From positions 186,001 to 250,000 of the forward strand of contig NZ_MEEX01000004.1 of the NCBI RefSeq assembly GCF_001724605.1: a stretch of 64,000 nt of DNA, given 5' to 3'. A program made the position numbers and the translations under genes. Source of the DNA: Phenylobacterium sp. SCN 70-31. Its GTDB lineage: Bacteria > Pseudomonadota > Alphaproteobacteria > Caulobacterales > Caulobacteraceae. Shown here piece after piece: positions 56,014 through 64,000 of this stretch; position 1 is the stretch's first letter; the number at the start of each line of letters is the position of its first letter. A model generated the notes under the pieces. It was not told the DNA's origin. It made no database searches and saw only the letters and a list, made by a program, of their open reading frames with translations.

Positions 56014-56379
56014 ATGCCGAGACCCGCCGCCGATCCTGCCAAGGCCGCCCACACCAAGGCCCTGCGCCAGCAGGCCGGCCGCTGGCTGAAGACCGCCCGG
56101 GAGGCCGCGGGCCTTACCCAGGCGGAACTGGCCGAGCGGGTCGGCCTGCGGTATTATACCTTCGTCTCGCAGGTCGAGAGCGGGCTGGGCCGGCTTCCGA
56201 TCGAGACCCAGGGCGCCTGGGCCGAGGCGCTGGGCCTGGAGCCCGGCGATTTCGCCAAGACCCTGCTTCGCTATTACGAACCCGAGTTGTACCGGCTGCT
56301 CTTCGGCGCCGACGCTGCGGGCCAGTCCATGAGCCAGTCCCCGGCGCTGCGGATTCAGCCGGGTCGGGCCGCGGTCTAA
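56014..56379 (+). CDS. XRE-family helix-turn-helix protein
   Basis: A 121-residue regulator with a lambda-repressor-type helix-turn-helix at about residues 24-78 ([34 protein letters not shown]). The C-terminus ([18 protein letters not shown]) matches, in memory, XRE proteins paired with RTX-like genes in Caulobacterales and sphingomonads. The ATG at 56014 is used. It is 25 bases before the RTX gene and shares its direction, and it is divergent from the autotransporter. Confidence 0.85.
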   Translation: MPRPAADPAKAAHTKALRQQAGRWLKTAREAAGLTQAELAERVGLRYYTFVSQVESGLGRLPIETQGAWAEALGLEPGDFAKTLLRYYEPELYRLLFGADAAGQSMSQSPALRIQPGRAAV

Positions 56380-56404
56380 CCGTCTGGAGAGGCTTTCTCA
56401 GCCG

Positions 56405-57778
56405 ATGGGTCAGGTCGTTCCCTTCATCGCCCGCATGCGCGACAGCGGCGACTGGTCCGCGGCGGAACGCGCGCGTCTGGAGGCCCTCGCCGACCAGCTC
56501 GCGGCGGCGGGCGTGAACGTCGAGGTGGTGTTCGGCGCCACAGACGATGGCGATCCCTGGTGCGTGGTGACCGACGAGTCCGGCGATGTGCTGATCCACG
56601 TGGCCCGCATCGGCGGCCGGTTCGTGGTGCATTCGGCCGTCGACGACACGGTGGGCGAGAGCGCCGACCTGCACACGGCCCTGCGCGATCGCCTGCTGGC
56701 CACGGAAGACGCCGTGGCGCCGCAGTCGGCCACCATCCTTCCGTTCGGTCTCACGGCCCGCCAGGGCCAGACCTTCCTGGCGCTTCTGGCGGCGACGGCG
56801 TTCTTCTATGAGACCGCCGGCATCGGCGATACGGCCCAGGCGGCGCCGGCCATCGACCTTCCGCCCCAGGCGGATACGCCGCCGCCTGTCGAGGAGGACG
56901 CCGTCGGCCATACCCGCGAAGCCGTCGCCCAGGCCGCTGCGCCGCAATCCGCGCCCGAACGCGCGACGACGCTGGTCGCCTCGACGCAGACGGCGCCCGA
57001 ACCCGCGGCTATCCTGACGCCGGATACACAGGTCGAGGCTCCAGCCGCGCCGCAGGCGGAGATGGCTCCTGCGGCCGCCGCAGAGCCTGACCTGACCCTC
57101 GCCTCACAGCGCGAACCGGGCGAGGTCTTCACCCTGCGGGGCGGAGACGGCGACGACAGCATCCAGGGCACGGCGGCGAACGAGCATATTCTCGGTGGTG
57201 CGGGGAACGACACCCTCAGCGGGGGCGGGGGGCAGGATACGCTGGACGGCGGCGCCGGCGACGACCGCCTGGAACTGGACGGCGGCACGGTGGCGATCGG
57301 CGGCGCCGGGGCCGACACGTTCGTGATCAAGGCCCCGGTGGTGATGGGACGTGGCGATCTCCTGCTGGGGACGATCGCCGACTTCGCCGCGGACGAAGGG
57401 GACCGGATCTTCTCGTTCACCGGTCACGCCATCAGGCCGCCGCCCTACGATCCGGCGTCGAAGCCGCTGCGTCCGACACCGGACGGGGACCGCAGCGGAT
57501 CGGAGGGCCTGACGGGCCAGATGAACCCGCCGTTCGATGGGGCGACGCCGCCGGGCGGCGGCGACGGGGTCGCCGTGACGCCTGCGGACTGGACACGGAT
57601 GGAGCTGGATCTGGACGGCGACGGGGTGGCGGACGGCTACATCCTGATCCACGTGCGCGGCCCAGGGGCCAGCGCAGAGGGGCCCGGCGCAGAGGCGTCG
57701 GGCGTCGCAGGGCCGGGCGTCGGGCCCCCGATCGGTGTGGTCGGTCAGGGCTTCGTCCCGCCCGATCCGTTCGCCTGA
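56405..57778 (+). CDS. RTX calcium-binding repeat protein with conserved N-terminal domain
   Basis: A 457-residue protein. The first 110 residues ([40 protein letters not shown]) are an unnamed domain recurring downstream of this XRE type. A possible membrane segment ([17 protein letters not shown]) and an Ala/Pro-rich linker (about 135-235) follow. RTX nonapeptides then lie near 246-285 ([20 protein letters not shown]). The tail is Pro/Gly-rich. RTX proteins are usually exported by type I systems, and none is nearby. No enzymatic domain is recognised. Confidence 0.8.
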   Translation: MGQVVPFIARMRDSGDWSAAERARLEALADQLAAAGVNVEVVFGATDDGDPWCVVTDESGDVLIHVARIGGRFVVHSAVDDTVGESADLHTALRDRLLATEDAVAPQSATILPFGLTARQGQTFLALLAATAFFYETAGIGDTAQAAPAIDLPPQADTPPPVEEDAVGHTREAVAQAAAPQSAPERATTLVASTQTAPEPAAILTPDTQVEAPAAPQAEMAPAAAAEPDLTLASQREPGEVFTLRGGDGDDSIQGTAANEHILGGAGNDTLSGGGGQDTLDGGAGDDRLELDGGTVAIGGAGADTFVIKAPVVMGRGDLLLGTIADFAADEGDRIFSFTGHAIRPPPYDPASKPLRPTPDGDRSGSEGLTGQMNPPFDGATPPGGGDGVAVTPADWTRMELDLDGDGVADGYILIHVRGPGASAEGPGAEASGVAGPGVGPPIGVVGQGFVPPDPFA

Positions 57779-57893
57779 ACCCGACCTCGGCGGATCGGCG
57801 CGGATCTTAGGCGCAGGGCGCTCTTCGTTCGGGCGCCGGAAAATGCGGAAGGGCGGAAACCGGCGGCTTCGCCTTCCGCGCCTGCCGGTCTCC

Positions 57894-57925
57894 TTCCGCG
57901 GTCCCGAACCTTCAGAACCGCGGAA
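57894..57925. repeat. inverted repeat between RTX and pntB genes
   Basis: TTCCGCGG (57894-57901) and CCGCGGAA (57918-57925) flank 16 bases in the 159-base convergent gap 57779-57937. A second imperfect pair (GGAAGG and CCTTCC) lies 40 bases earlier. They may act as a two-way terminator, although no T-run is present. Confidence 0.4.
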
Positions 57926-57937
57926 GCGCAGGGGTCG

Positions 57938-59350
57938 TCAGTGCAGCCCCTTCACGATGCCTTCGACCATCTTCTTGGCGTCGGCGAACAGCATCATGGT
58001 GTTGTCGCGGAAGAACAGCTCGTTCTCCACGCCCGCGTAGCCCGCCGCCATGCCGCGCTTCACGAACAGCACGGTGCGGGCGTTCTCCACATCCAGGATC
58101 GGCATGCCGTAGATGGCCGATTTGGGGTCGGTCTTGGCGGCCGGATTGGTGACGTCGTTCGCGCCGATGACGAAGGCCACGTCGGCGGTGGCGAACTCGG
58201 AGTTGATGTCCTCCAGCTCGAAGACCTCGTCGTAGGGCACGTTGGCCTCGGCGAGCAGGACGTTCATGTGTCCGGGCATCCGGCCGGCGACCGGGTGGAT
58301 GGCGTACTTCACCTCGACGCCTTCCTCCTTCAGCTTGTCGGCCATTTCGCGCAGCGCATGCTGGGCCTGGGCCACCGCCATGCCGTAGCCGGGGACGATG
58401 ATGACCTTGGAGGCGTTCTTCATGATGAAGGCCGCGTCCTCGGCCGAGCCCTGCTTCACGGGGCGCGTCTCGACCCGGCCGCCCTCGGCCGCCGCGCCGT
58501 CGTCGGCGCCGAAGCCCCCCAGGATCACCGAGATGAAGCTGCGGTTCATCCCCTTGCACATGATGTAGCTGAGGATCGCGCCGGAACTGCCCACCAGGGC
58601 GCCGGTGATGATCAGCGTCACGTTCTCCAGGGTGAAGCCCAGGGCCGCGGCCGCCCAGCCCGAATAGCTGTTCAGCATCGAGACCACGACCGGCATGTCG
58701 GCGCCGCCGATCGGGACGATCAGGGTCACGCCGATCAGCAGGCTGAGCGCGAAGATCGCCCAGAACGCCCAGATGGCCTGGCCGCCGCTCATCACCAGCA
58801 CCACCACCAGAGCCACGATGGCCAGGGCGATCAGGATGTTCAGCAGATGGCGGGCCGGCAGCAGGATCGGCGCGCCGCTCATGTTGCCGTTCAGCTTGGC
58901 GAAGGCGATCACCGAGCCCGAGAAGGTGATGGCGCCGATGGCCAGGCCGAGGCTCAGCTCGACCAGCGAGACCAGATGGATGGCGCCCGGCTGGCCGATG
59001 CCATAGGCGTCGGGCGTGTAGATCGCCGCCACCGCCACGAGGCAGGCGGCCATGCCCACCAGGCTGTGGAAGGCGGCCACGAGCTGCGGCATCGAGGTCA
59101 TGGCCACGCGACGGGCGATCACCGCGCCGATCCCGCCGCCGACCACGACGCCGCCCAGGATCAGGCCGACCGTCAGGGCGTCCAGCCTGGGACCCAGCAG
59201 CCATAACGTGGTGCCGACGGCGATCGCCATGCCGATCATGCCGTTGCGGTTGCCGGCCTGGCTGGTGGTCGGCGAACTCAGGCCGCGCAGGGCCAGGATG
59301 AACAGCACCCCGGAGACGAGGTACAGGATGGCTGCGATATTGGCGTTCAT
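57938..59350 (-). CDS. pntB: proton-translocating NAD(P) transhydrogenase, beta subunit
   Basis: A 470-residue PntB with about nine hydrophobic helices (FILALRGLSSPTTSQAGNR region, LLNILIALAIVALVVVLVMS) and the NADP-binding domain from about residue 290 (KVIIVPGYGMAVAQAQHAL, IHPVAGRMPGHMNVLLAEAN). It couples hydride transfer from NADH to NADP to proton movement. The ATG at 59350 shares a base with the stop of the preceding small gene (TGATG). It completes the operon pntAa-pntAb-small gene-pntB. Confidence 0.95.
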   Translation of the reverse strand: MNANIAAILYLVSGVLFILALRGLSSPTTSQAGNRNGMIGMAIAVGTTLWLLGPRLDALTVGLILGGVVVGGGIGAVIARRVAMTSMPQLVAAFHSLVGMAACLVAVAAIYTPDAYGIGQPGAIHLVSLVELSLGLAIGAITFSGSVIAFAKLNGNMSGAPILLPARHLLNILIALAIVALVVVLVMSGGQAIWAFWAIFALSLLIGVTLIVPIGGADMPVVVSMLNSYSGWAAAALGFTLENVTLIITGALVGSSGAILSYIMCKGMNRSFISVILGGFGADDGAAAEGGRVETRPVKQGSAEDAAFIMKNASKVIIVPGYGMAVAQAQHALREMADKLKEEGVEVKYAIHPVAGRMPGHMNVLLAEANVPYDEVFELEDINSEFATADVAFVIGANDVTNPAAKTDPKSAIYGMPILDVENARTVLFVKRGMAAGYAGVENELFFRDNTMMLFADAKKMVEGIVKGLH

Positions 59351-59610
59351 CAGGCGCGGCCCCCTCTGGCCCGTGCATAGGCAATGGCGCATCGGCCAAT
59401 AAAATAAGCTGCGGCCACAGCGAGGCCGCCGATCAGGTATGGGGAAGGCTCGTCAGCGACGCTTGCGCCGACGATGAGTGCAATTCCGACGGTCGAGAGC
59501 AACAGGGGGAGCTTCCGCTTCAGGTCGCCCTGGTTCCAGATCAGAGCGACAGCGACAAGCGCCGCTCCTATGGTCATCAGAAGGTCTGGAAGAAGCGGAA
59601 GGCCGCTCAC
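59350..59610 (-). CDS. extra 86-aa membrane protein within the pnt operon
   Basis: No family recognised. GTG at 59610 overlaps the stop of pntAb (GTGA), and its own stop overlaps the pntB ATG. Three hydrophobic segments cover about residues 10-25, 35-50 and 57-74 (MTIGAALVAVALIW, LPLLLSTVGIALIVGA, YLIGGLAVAAAYFIG). The region uses more A and T at third codon positions (CTT, ATA, ATT, GCT) than flanking pnt genes. Usual pnt operons have no gene here. It may be an accessory subunit or a recent insertion. Confidence 0.65.
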   Translation of the reverse strand: MSGLPLLPDLLMTIGAALVAVALIWNQGDLKRKLPLLLSTVGIALIVGASVADEPSPYLIGGLAVAAAYFIGRCAIAYARARGGRA

Positions 59611-59927
59611 TTGCCCTTGTCCTTCTTCTTGTACATGGCCAGCATCCGCTGGGTGACGAGGAAGCCGCCGAAGATGTTGACCGCCGCGAGCGCGGCGGCG
59701 ACTGCGCCGGCGCCCTTCGAGACCAGGACGTTCTGCGTCAGGTCGCCGCCAGAGCCGCTGGCCGCGGCGGCCAGCAGCGCGCCCACGATGATCACCGAGG
59801 AGATGGCGTTGGTGACGGCCATCAGCGGCGTGTGCAGCGCCGGCGTCACGCTCCACACCACGTAGTAGCCCACGAAGATCGCCAGCACGAAGATCGCCAG
59901 GCGGAAGACGGTCGGATCGACGTCCAT
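59607..59927 (-). CDS. pntAb: NAD(P) transhydrogenase, alpha-2 (membrane) subunit
   Basis: A 106-residue membrane piece split from the alpha subunit, as is common in alphaproteobacteria. Segments are FRLAIFVLAIFVGYYVVWSV, TPALHTPLMAVTNAISSVII and VNIFGGFLVTQRMLAMYKKK, all standard. It lies 15 bases after pntAa and overlaps the extra 86-residue gene by 4 bases. Confidence 0.94.
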   Translation of the reverse strand: MDVDPTVFRLAIFVLAIFVGYYVVWSVTPALHTPLMAVTNAISSVIIVGALLAAAASGSGGDLTQNVLVSKGAGAVAAALAAVNIFGGFLVTQRMLAMYKKKDKGK

Positions 59928-59942
59928 GATTGTGTCTCCGGA

Positions 59943-61076
59943 CTAGGCCTTGAGCGAGGGATGGACCACGGCGCCGCCGTGGGTGACGAGGCTGGCCTTC
60001 AGGATCTCGTCCTCGAGATCGGGCGCGAAGGCGCCTTCCTTGGTCCTGAACAGGTCGGCGAAGGCCACGAGGTTGCGGGCGTAGAGGGCCGAGGAGTCGG
60101 CGGCGATCCGGCCCGGCAGATTGGCGTGACCCATGATCTTCGCCCCGTTCGCGGTGACGACGGTCTCGCCCAGCTTGGCGCCCTCGACGTTGCCGCCCTG
60201 CTCGACGGCCAGGTCCACCAGCACCGAGCCCGGCTTCATCGACGCCACCTGGGCGGCGGTCACCAGCCGAGGCGCCGGCCGGCCGGGGATGAGCGCGGTG
60301 GTGATCACCACGTCCTGCTTGGCGATGTGGCCCGTGATGAGCTCGGCCTGCTTGGCCTGATACTCGGCGCTCATCTCCTTGGCGTAGCCGCCGGCCGTCT
60401 GGGCGTTCTGGAACTCTTCGTCCTCGACGGCGATGAACTTGGCGCCCAGGCTCTCCACCTGTTCCTTGGTCGCGGGCCGTACGTCGGTGGCGGTCACCAC
60501 GGCGCCCAGGCGGCGGGCGGTGGCGATGGCCTGGAGGCCCGCGACGCCCACGCCCATGATGAAGACCTTGGCCGGCGCGATGGTGCCCGCGGGCGTCATC
60601 ATCATAGGCAGCGCCCGACCATAGGCCTCGGACGCCTCGATCACGGCGCGGTAGCCGGCGAGGTTGGCCTGCGACGACAGCGCGTCCATGACCTGGGCGC
60701 GGGTGATCCGCGGCACGAACTCCATGGCGAAGGCGCTCGCGCCCTGCTTGGCCAGCGCCTCGAGCGTCGCCTTGTCGTTGTGCGGGTTCAGCAGCGCCAC
60801 GACGTAGGCGCCAGACTTCAGCGCCTTGATCTCGTCGGCCTCGGGGCCACGGACCTTGAACAGCACGTCGGCCCGGCCGGCGGCGTCCGCGGCCGTCTTG
60901 GCGAGCGTGGCGCCGGCGGCCTCATAGTCGGAATCCGGGATCGAGGCGCCGGCTCCCGCGCCGGCCTCGACCACTATCGAGAACCCTGCGCCGATGAGTT
61001 TCTTCACCGTCTCGGGGGTGACGGCCACCCGCGTCTCGCCGGCCCTGCGCTCCTTGGTGACGGCGATGACGGCCAT
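59943..61076 (-). CDS. pntAa: NAD(P) transhydrogenase, alpha-1 (NAD-binding) subunit
   Basis: A 377-residue soluble subunit: MAVIAVTKERRAGETRVAVT, then VEAGAGAGASIPDSDYEAAG, and the NAD-binding motif FIMGVGVAGLQAIATARRLG near residue 170. DVRPATKEQVESLGAKF follows. It is the first gene of the pnt operon. About 200 bases upstream (61077-61275) hold no other gene, only a terminator-like hairpin for the next gene. Confidence 0.95.
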   Translation of the reverse strand: MAVIAVTKERRAGETRVAVTPETVKKLIGAGFSIVVEAGAGAGASIPDSDYEAAGATLAKTAADAAGRADVLFKVRGPEADEIKALKSGAYVVALLNPHNDKATLEALAKQGASAFAMEFVPRITRAQVMDALSSQANLAGYRAVIEASEAYGRALPMMMTPAGTIAPAKVFIMGVGVAGLQAIATARRLGAVVTATDVRPATKEQVESLGAKFIAVEDEEFQNAQTAGGYAKEMSAEYQAKQAELITGHIAKQDVVITTALIPGRPAPRLVTAAQVASMKPGSVLVDLAVEQGGNVEGAKLGETVVTANGAKIMGHANLPGRIAADSSALYARNLVAFADLFRTKEGAFAPDLEDEILKASLVTHGGAVVHPSLKA

Positions 61077-61229
61077 GTGCGCAAGTTCCCCCTCGCAAGC
61101 GCGCCCTCGGCGCGGCAGCGGCGGACCATAGGGGGCGTTGTCGCGGCTTGTCCAGCCGGCGTCCCGCAGATTTCAAACAATCGTTTGAAGGCTTTCTGGC
61201 GCCCGGGTGACCGGCTCCGGACATGACAA

Positions 61230-61251
61230 GGCCTCCGCCTTCGCGGAGGCC
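61230..61251 (-). terminator. hairpin after the cytochrome oxidase subunit IV gene
   Basis: GGCCTCCGC and GCGGAGGCC form a perfect 9-base stem around GAAG on the minus strand, 24 bases past the subunit IV stop. It is followed by TTGTC, so the T-run is weak. Confidence 0.6.
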
Positions 61252-61275
61252 GGTCGGGATCGGGCGTTCGGCGCG

Positions 61276-61518
61276 TCAGTGCGCGGCGGCGTCCGGCTTG
61301 CTGCGGAGGAGGAACGTGCCCGCCGCGATCAGCACGGCGGCTGAGACCAGCGAGCCGATGAAGCCCGTCTGCGTGCAGAACAGCAGCGTGAAGAAGAAGA
61401 CGCCGGCGGCGGTGTAGAGCGACCCCCACTTGGTCAGGGCCATCACCAGATTGTAGGTGGAGGTCTGCTCGGCGATGTCCATCGCGCCGCGGTGGTAGTC
61501 GGAACCGTCTCCGGCCAT
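61276..61518 (-). CDS. aa3-type cytochrome c oxidase subunit IV
   Basis: An 80-residue single-gene protein. A short His/Asp-rich head (GDGSDYHRGAMDIAEQTSTY) precedes a membrane region (ALTKWGSLYTAAGVFFFTLL, GFIGSLVSAAVLIAAGTFLL). The MDIxEQxxTY motif is the mark of the small CoxIV subunit of alphaproteobacterial aa3 oxidases. The ATG at 61518 is chosen over one 45 bases upstream. The other oxidase genes are not in the window. Confidence 0.85.
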   Translation of the reverse strand: MAGDGSDYHRGAMDIAEQTSTYNLVMALTKWGSLYTAAGVFFFTLLFCTQTGFIGSLVSAAVLIAAGTFLLRSKPDAAAH

Positions 61519-61596
61519 CGGGATGTCACTCTCGAAGCTGCTTAGTGTGCAGGGGCGATACACGAACCGTCCCTGCGGTTCAATGTGGCGAAGCGT

Positions 61597-62667
61597 TCAA
61601 TGCGGCCAGGTGGCCAGAAGGGTCCGGAGCGCCGCCACGAGGGCCAGGGGCTGGTCGATCATCACGTGGTGGTGCGAATCCGGAATCTCGATCTCGCGGA
61701 CGATCCGGGAGAGGAAGCCCGGCTCGCCGGAACCCCGCCGTTCGATGATCAGGCTCCTGTCGCCATACAGGTGGATCATCGGGACCTTGAGGTCAGGCGG
61801 CGCGCCGTCGTGCGTCATTCCGTCCGAGCGGTCCAGCTTCTCCCACATGTTGGGGTCGAACTTCCAGCACCACCCCTCGCCGCCCTCGGGCAGCGGCGCG
61901 CGCTTCAGCGAGCGGCGGGCGATGAAATCCAGCACATAGTAGTTCTCGGCCGGCTGCGGCGGCATCAGCCGGAAGCGGGCGAGGGCGGCGGCCAGGCTCG
62001 GATAGACCCGGCTGGGACGGTCGGGGCTGGGGTTGTTGGCCAGCAGCTCGGCGCGCTTCTTCCGCTCCTCCAGCACTTCAGGCGGTGGTCCGCCGAAGCC
62101 GGTGTCCACGAGGATGGCGGCGTGCATGTGCTCGGGATGGCGCGCCGCGGCGTAGAAGACCTGCCCGCCGCCGAAGGAGTGGCCGATGTAGATGGGCTTG
62201 CGCCCGCCGTCGTAGAGGCCGGTCGCCCGGCTGACCGCCTCGGCGTCGGCGGCGAAATCCTTGAAGCGGTAGGAGTCGCGCCAATCCGAATTGCCCATGC
62301 CGGCCAGCGACATGGACGTGACCCGGTATTCCTTGGCCAGGTACGGCGCGAGCGGGCTCCACCATTCGGCGTGCGCGCTGTTGCCGTGGACCAGCAGCAG
62401 GCCCGGCTTGCCCCGCTCGCCCCAGGACAGCGCTTCCAGCTTCGTCCCCAGCGATTCCACGAACGCACGCTCGGGTTCCTGGGCGACGGCCCATCGGAAC
62501 CAGGCGGGGGTCGGCGGCTCCTCGCCGTTGAAGGGCGCCAGGGGCGCACGGACTTCCGGCGGCAGGCCGTCCGAATGGAAAGGCCGGTCGTCATAGGTTT
62601 CCCCGGGGCCGGCCTTCGCCGCCGCGCCGGTCTCCGGCGCAGGGATCTTCGTCACGTCGTCTGCCAT
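61597..62667 (-). CDS. alpha/beta hydrolase
   Basis: A 356-residue hydrolase. The oxyanion strand is LLLVHGNSAHAEWW, the nucleophile elbow GHSFGGGQ (Ser near 160), the acid region MIHLYGDRSL, and the His region PDSHHHVMID. The N-terminal 60 residues, rich in Pro and Gly, are not part of the fold. The ATG at 62667 (MADDVTKIPA) is used rather than 62703. The substrate is unknown. Neighbours suggest an acyl or ester compound. Confidence 0.88.
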   Translation of the reverse strand: MADDVTKIPAPETGAAAKAGPGETYDDRPFHSDGLPPEVRAPLAPFNGEEPPTPAWFRWAVAQEPERAFVESLGTKLEALSWGERGKPGLLLVHGNSAHAEWWSPLAPYLAKEYRVTSMSLAGMGNSDWRDSYRFKDFAADAEAVSRATGLYDGGRKPIYIGHSFGGGQVFYAAARHPEHMHAAILVDTGFGGPPPEVLEERKKRAELLANNPSPDRPSRVYPSLAAALARFRLMPPQPAENYYVLDFIARRSLKRAPLPEGGEGWCWKFDPNMWEKLDRSDGMTHDGAPPDLKVPMIHLYGDRSLIIERRGSGEPGFLSRIVREIEIPDSHHHVMIDQPLALVAALRTLLATWPH

Positions 62668-62743
62668 CGTCCAGCGGTCTAACGGCCGTTCGGGAAATGG
62701 CAAGCCGTACCTCTTCTTCGGCGAAAACGCCGCGCCGCCACGG

Positions 62744-63874
62744 TCAGTCGATGTCCAGTCCCAGGGCGAGGCGACCGGCCAGCCGCGCCTGCGCCGGCTC
62801 CTGCAGCGGGTGGTGTCGCGCCGCCTGGACGTCGCGCCAGATGCGCTCCAGGCCGGCTGCGCGATAGAAACCGGCGCCGCCGGCCGCCGCCATCGCCCGA
62901 TCCACCGTCGCGACCGCCGCCCGGGCGGTCAGCGTGCGGCCGATCATGATCCGGTTCGTCGCCTGCGGCCCGGGTTCGTCCGAAGCCGCGCACGCCAGCA
63001 TGTCCGTCAGAGCAAGGCGCGCCGCCGTCAGATGGGTCTCGACCTCGCCAAGCGCCGCGACAGTGTCGTCGGACGCCTTGGCGCGCGGTCGGACCAGCTC
63101 CAACGCCCTGTCTCGCGCCGCCTCGGCCAGGCCCACATAGACACTGTAGATCAGCGGGAAAGCGATGAGGGTCACCATGTGCATCAGCGGGGCCCACTTG
63201 CCGGCCGGACGCCGGACGGTCACGGCGGCCTCGGGCACGAAGACGTCCGTGAGCTCCAGGTCCTGCGAGCCCGTGCCGCGCATCCCCAGCGTTCGCCAGG
63301 TGTCGAGGATCGCCACGCCTTCCGCCTTCATGGGGATGGCCAGGTGCAGCACCGTTGGCCCTTCGGGCGTGTCCAGCACCGCCATGGTCACGAGCAGGTC
63401 GCCCTGCTCGCAGCCGCTGGCGAAGATCTTGCGCCCACTGACACGAAAGCCGCCCGCGACAGGGACCGCCCGGCAGGAGCCGTCCAGCCAGTCCGAGCCG
63501 CCGGAGGACACCAGGGTGAGCTTCTCGGCCACGACGCGCTTCAGCAGGCCTTCGACCGCTTCGGGCGTCCGTCGCCACCGCCACGCCGGCAACGCCACGG
63601 CGTGGGTGTGCATGGCGAAGGCCAGCGCGGTCGATCCGCAGTGACGGGCCAACGTCCGCAACACCGCCGACAGCTCGGCGTGGCTGGCGCCCCCACCGCC
63701 CAGCTGGGTCGGCACGGCGGCGGAGTGGAATCCCTCGGCCTTCAGGAGTGAGAGGTTTTCGGCCACGAAGGTGTCGGCCGCATCGGCCGACGCGCCGCGG
63801 GCGGCGATCTGCGGTCCGATTTCTCCGGCGCGCCCCACCCAGTCCATCGCTTCGGCCTTCATGTTGATGGTCAT
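62744..63874 (-). CDS. acyl-CoA dehydrogenase-family protein
   Basis: A 376-residue flavoprotein of the acyl-CoA dehydrogenase fold. N-terminal helices include LKAEGFHSAAVPTQLGGGGA. The middle barrel has VSGRKIFASGCEQGDLLV, and SQDLELTDVFVPEAAV is typical. Where the catalytic Glu of true dehydrogenases is expected I could not place one with confidence (AAGGAGFYRAAGLERIWRDV), so it may be a flavin monooxygenase of the DszC/HpaH group. GGAGG lies 8 bases upstream of the ATG at 63874. Confidence 0.85.
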   Translation of the reverse strand: MTINMKAEAMDWVGRAGEIGPQIAARGASADAADTFVAENLSLLKAEGFHSAAVPTQLGGGGASHAELSAVLRTLARHCGSTALAFAMHTHAVALPAWRWRRTPEAVEGLLKRVVAEKLTLVSSGGSDWLDGSCRAVPVAGGFRVSGRKIFASGCEQGDLLVTMAVLDTPEGPTVLHLAIPMKAEGVAILDTWRTLGMRGTGSQDLELTDVFVPEAAVTVRRPAGKWAPLMHMVTLIAFPLIYSVYVGLAEAARDRALELVRPRAKASDDTVAALGEVETHLTAARLALTDMLACAASDEPGPQATNRIMIGRTLTARAAVATVDRAMAAAGGAGFYRAAGLERIWRDVQAARHHPLQEPAQARLAGRLALGLDID

Positions 63875-63933
63875 CGGACATCCTCCGCAAATTCGAGGAC
63901 GGCCTCATGGGCCACGATGCCACCTCGCCTCCA

Positions 63934-63957
63934 GTTCGAAGAATGAACTTGTCGAAC
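63934..63957. promoter_or_regulatory. inverted repeat between the acyl-CoA dehydrogenase gene and the next gene
   Basis: GTTCGA (63934-63939), 12 bases, TCGAAC (63952-63957), with an additional internal AGTTC/GAACT pair. It lies 29 bases from the probable start of the plus-strand regulator gene at 63986 and 60 bases from the dehydrogenase ATG. The position fits a regulator operator. Confidence 0.45.
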
Positions 63958-63985
63958 AGCGGTCTGGCGCGCTCATCATGCCGCC

Positions 63986-64000
63986 ATGAAGGGCTATGGA
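63986..64000 (+). CDS. start of a probable HxlR-family regulator, cut by window edge
   Basis: Only ATG and four codons are visible (MKGYG). HxlR-type regulators often open MKxYGQFCPVAKA, and one here, divergent from a flavin dehydrogenase gene and next to an inverted repeat, would fit. This rests on five residues and context only. Confidence 0.3.

Overview
The window is GC-rich bacterial chromosome. Its core genes (glnD, mutS, dnaN, grpE-hrcA, rph, coaBC-dut, ffh-rpsP-rimM-trmD-rplS, leuCDB, three-part pnt) read closest, from memory, to Caulobacteraceae of the Alphaproteobacteria (Caulobacter or Phenylobacterium type). Supporting lineage markers are a COQ9-family protein, an NDUFS6-like zinc protein, an aa3-type cytochrome oxidase subunit IV, an S16 protein with an Ala/Glu-rich tail, and a GAAC-N7-GAAC LexA-type box. 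No prophage, insertion sequence, CRISPR array, rRNA or tRNA was seen.

Layout. 1-12 kb: housekeeping and DNA maintenance (glnD cut by the left edge, mutS, an orphan ABC ATPase, dnaN, grpE, hrcA, rph). 12-24 kb: a 34-residue peptide gene with its own promoter and terminator, a NUDIX hydrolase, a lipoprotein with a toxin-like domain behind a LexA-type box, coaBC-dut, COQ9, an Lrp regulator facing a collapsed arginine-catabolism pseudogene, oxyR without a divergent target, a MocR/flavin-protein pair with repeated operator half-sites and a leader ORF, then murI and ogt. 24-31 kb: the SRP/ribosome operon, split between rimM and trmD by two opposing acyl-CoA thioesterases and a membrane protein. 31-38 kb: small dehydrogenases and LysR, then leuC-VOC-leuD-leuB.

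38-48 kb: an EVE-domain protein, a frameshifted DUF1080 gene, a PEP-CTERM trypsin-like protease, a two-subunit molybdenum hydroxylase, and a LemA/TPM envelope cluster. 48-53 kb: two divergent operons (FAD amine oxidase-DUF1365 and DUF1295-cyclopropane-synthase-like-DUF2177) that look like a fatty-acid modification locus. 53-58 kb: an autotransporter divergent from an XRE regulator and an RTX-repeat protein. 58-64 kb: the proton-translocating transhydrogenase operon with an extra small membrane gene, a CoxIV-like subunit, an alpha/beta hydrolase, an acyl-CoA dehydrogenase, and the first codons of a probable HxlR regulator.

Most of the window is ordinary core chromosome. The parts most worth a second look are the LexA-boxed toxin-like lipoprotein, the 34-residue gene, the fused arginine-pathway remnant, the extra gene in the pnt operon, the lipid-modification locus, and the MocR control region. 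Family names come from recognising motifs and remembered family members. No database search was run.
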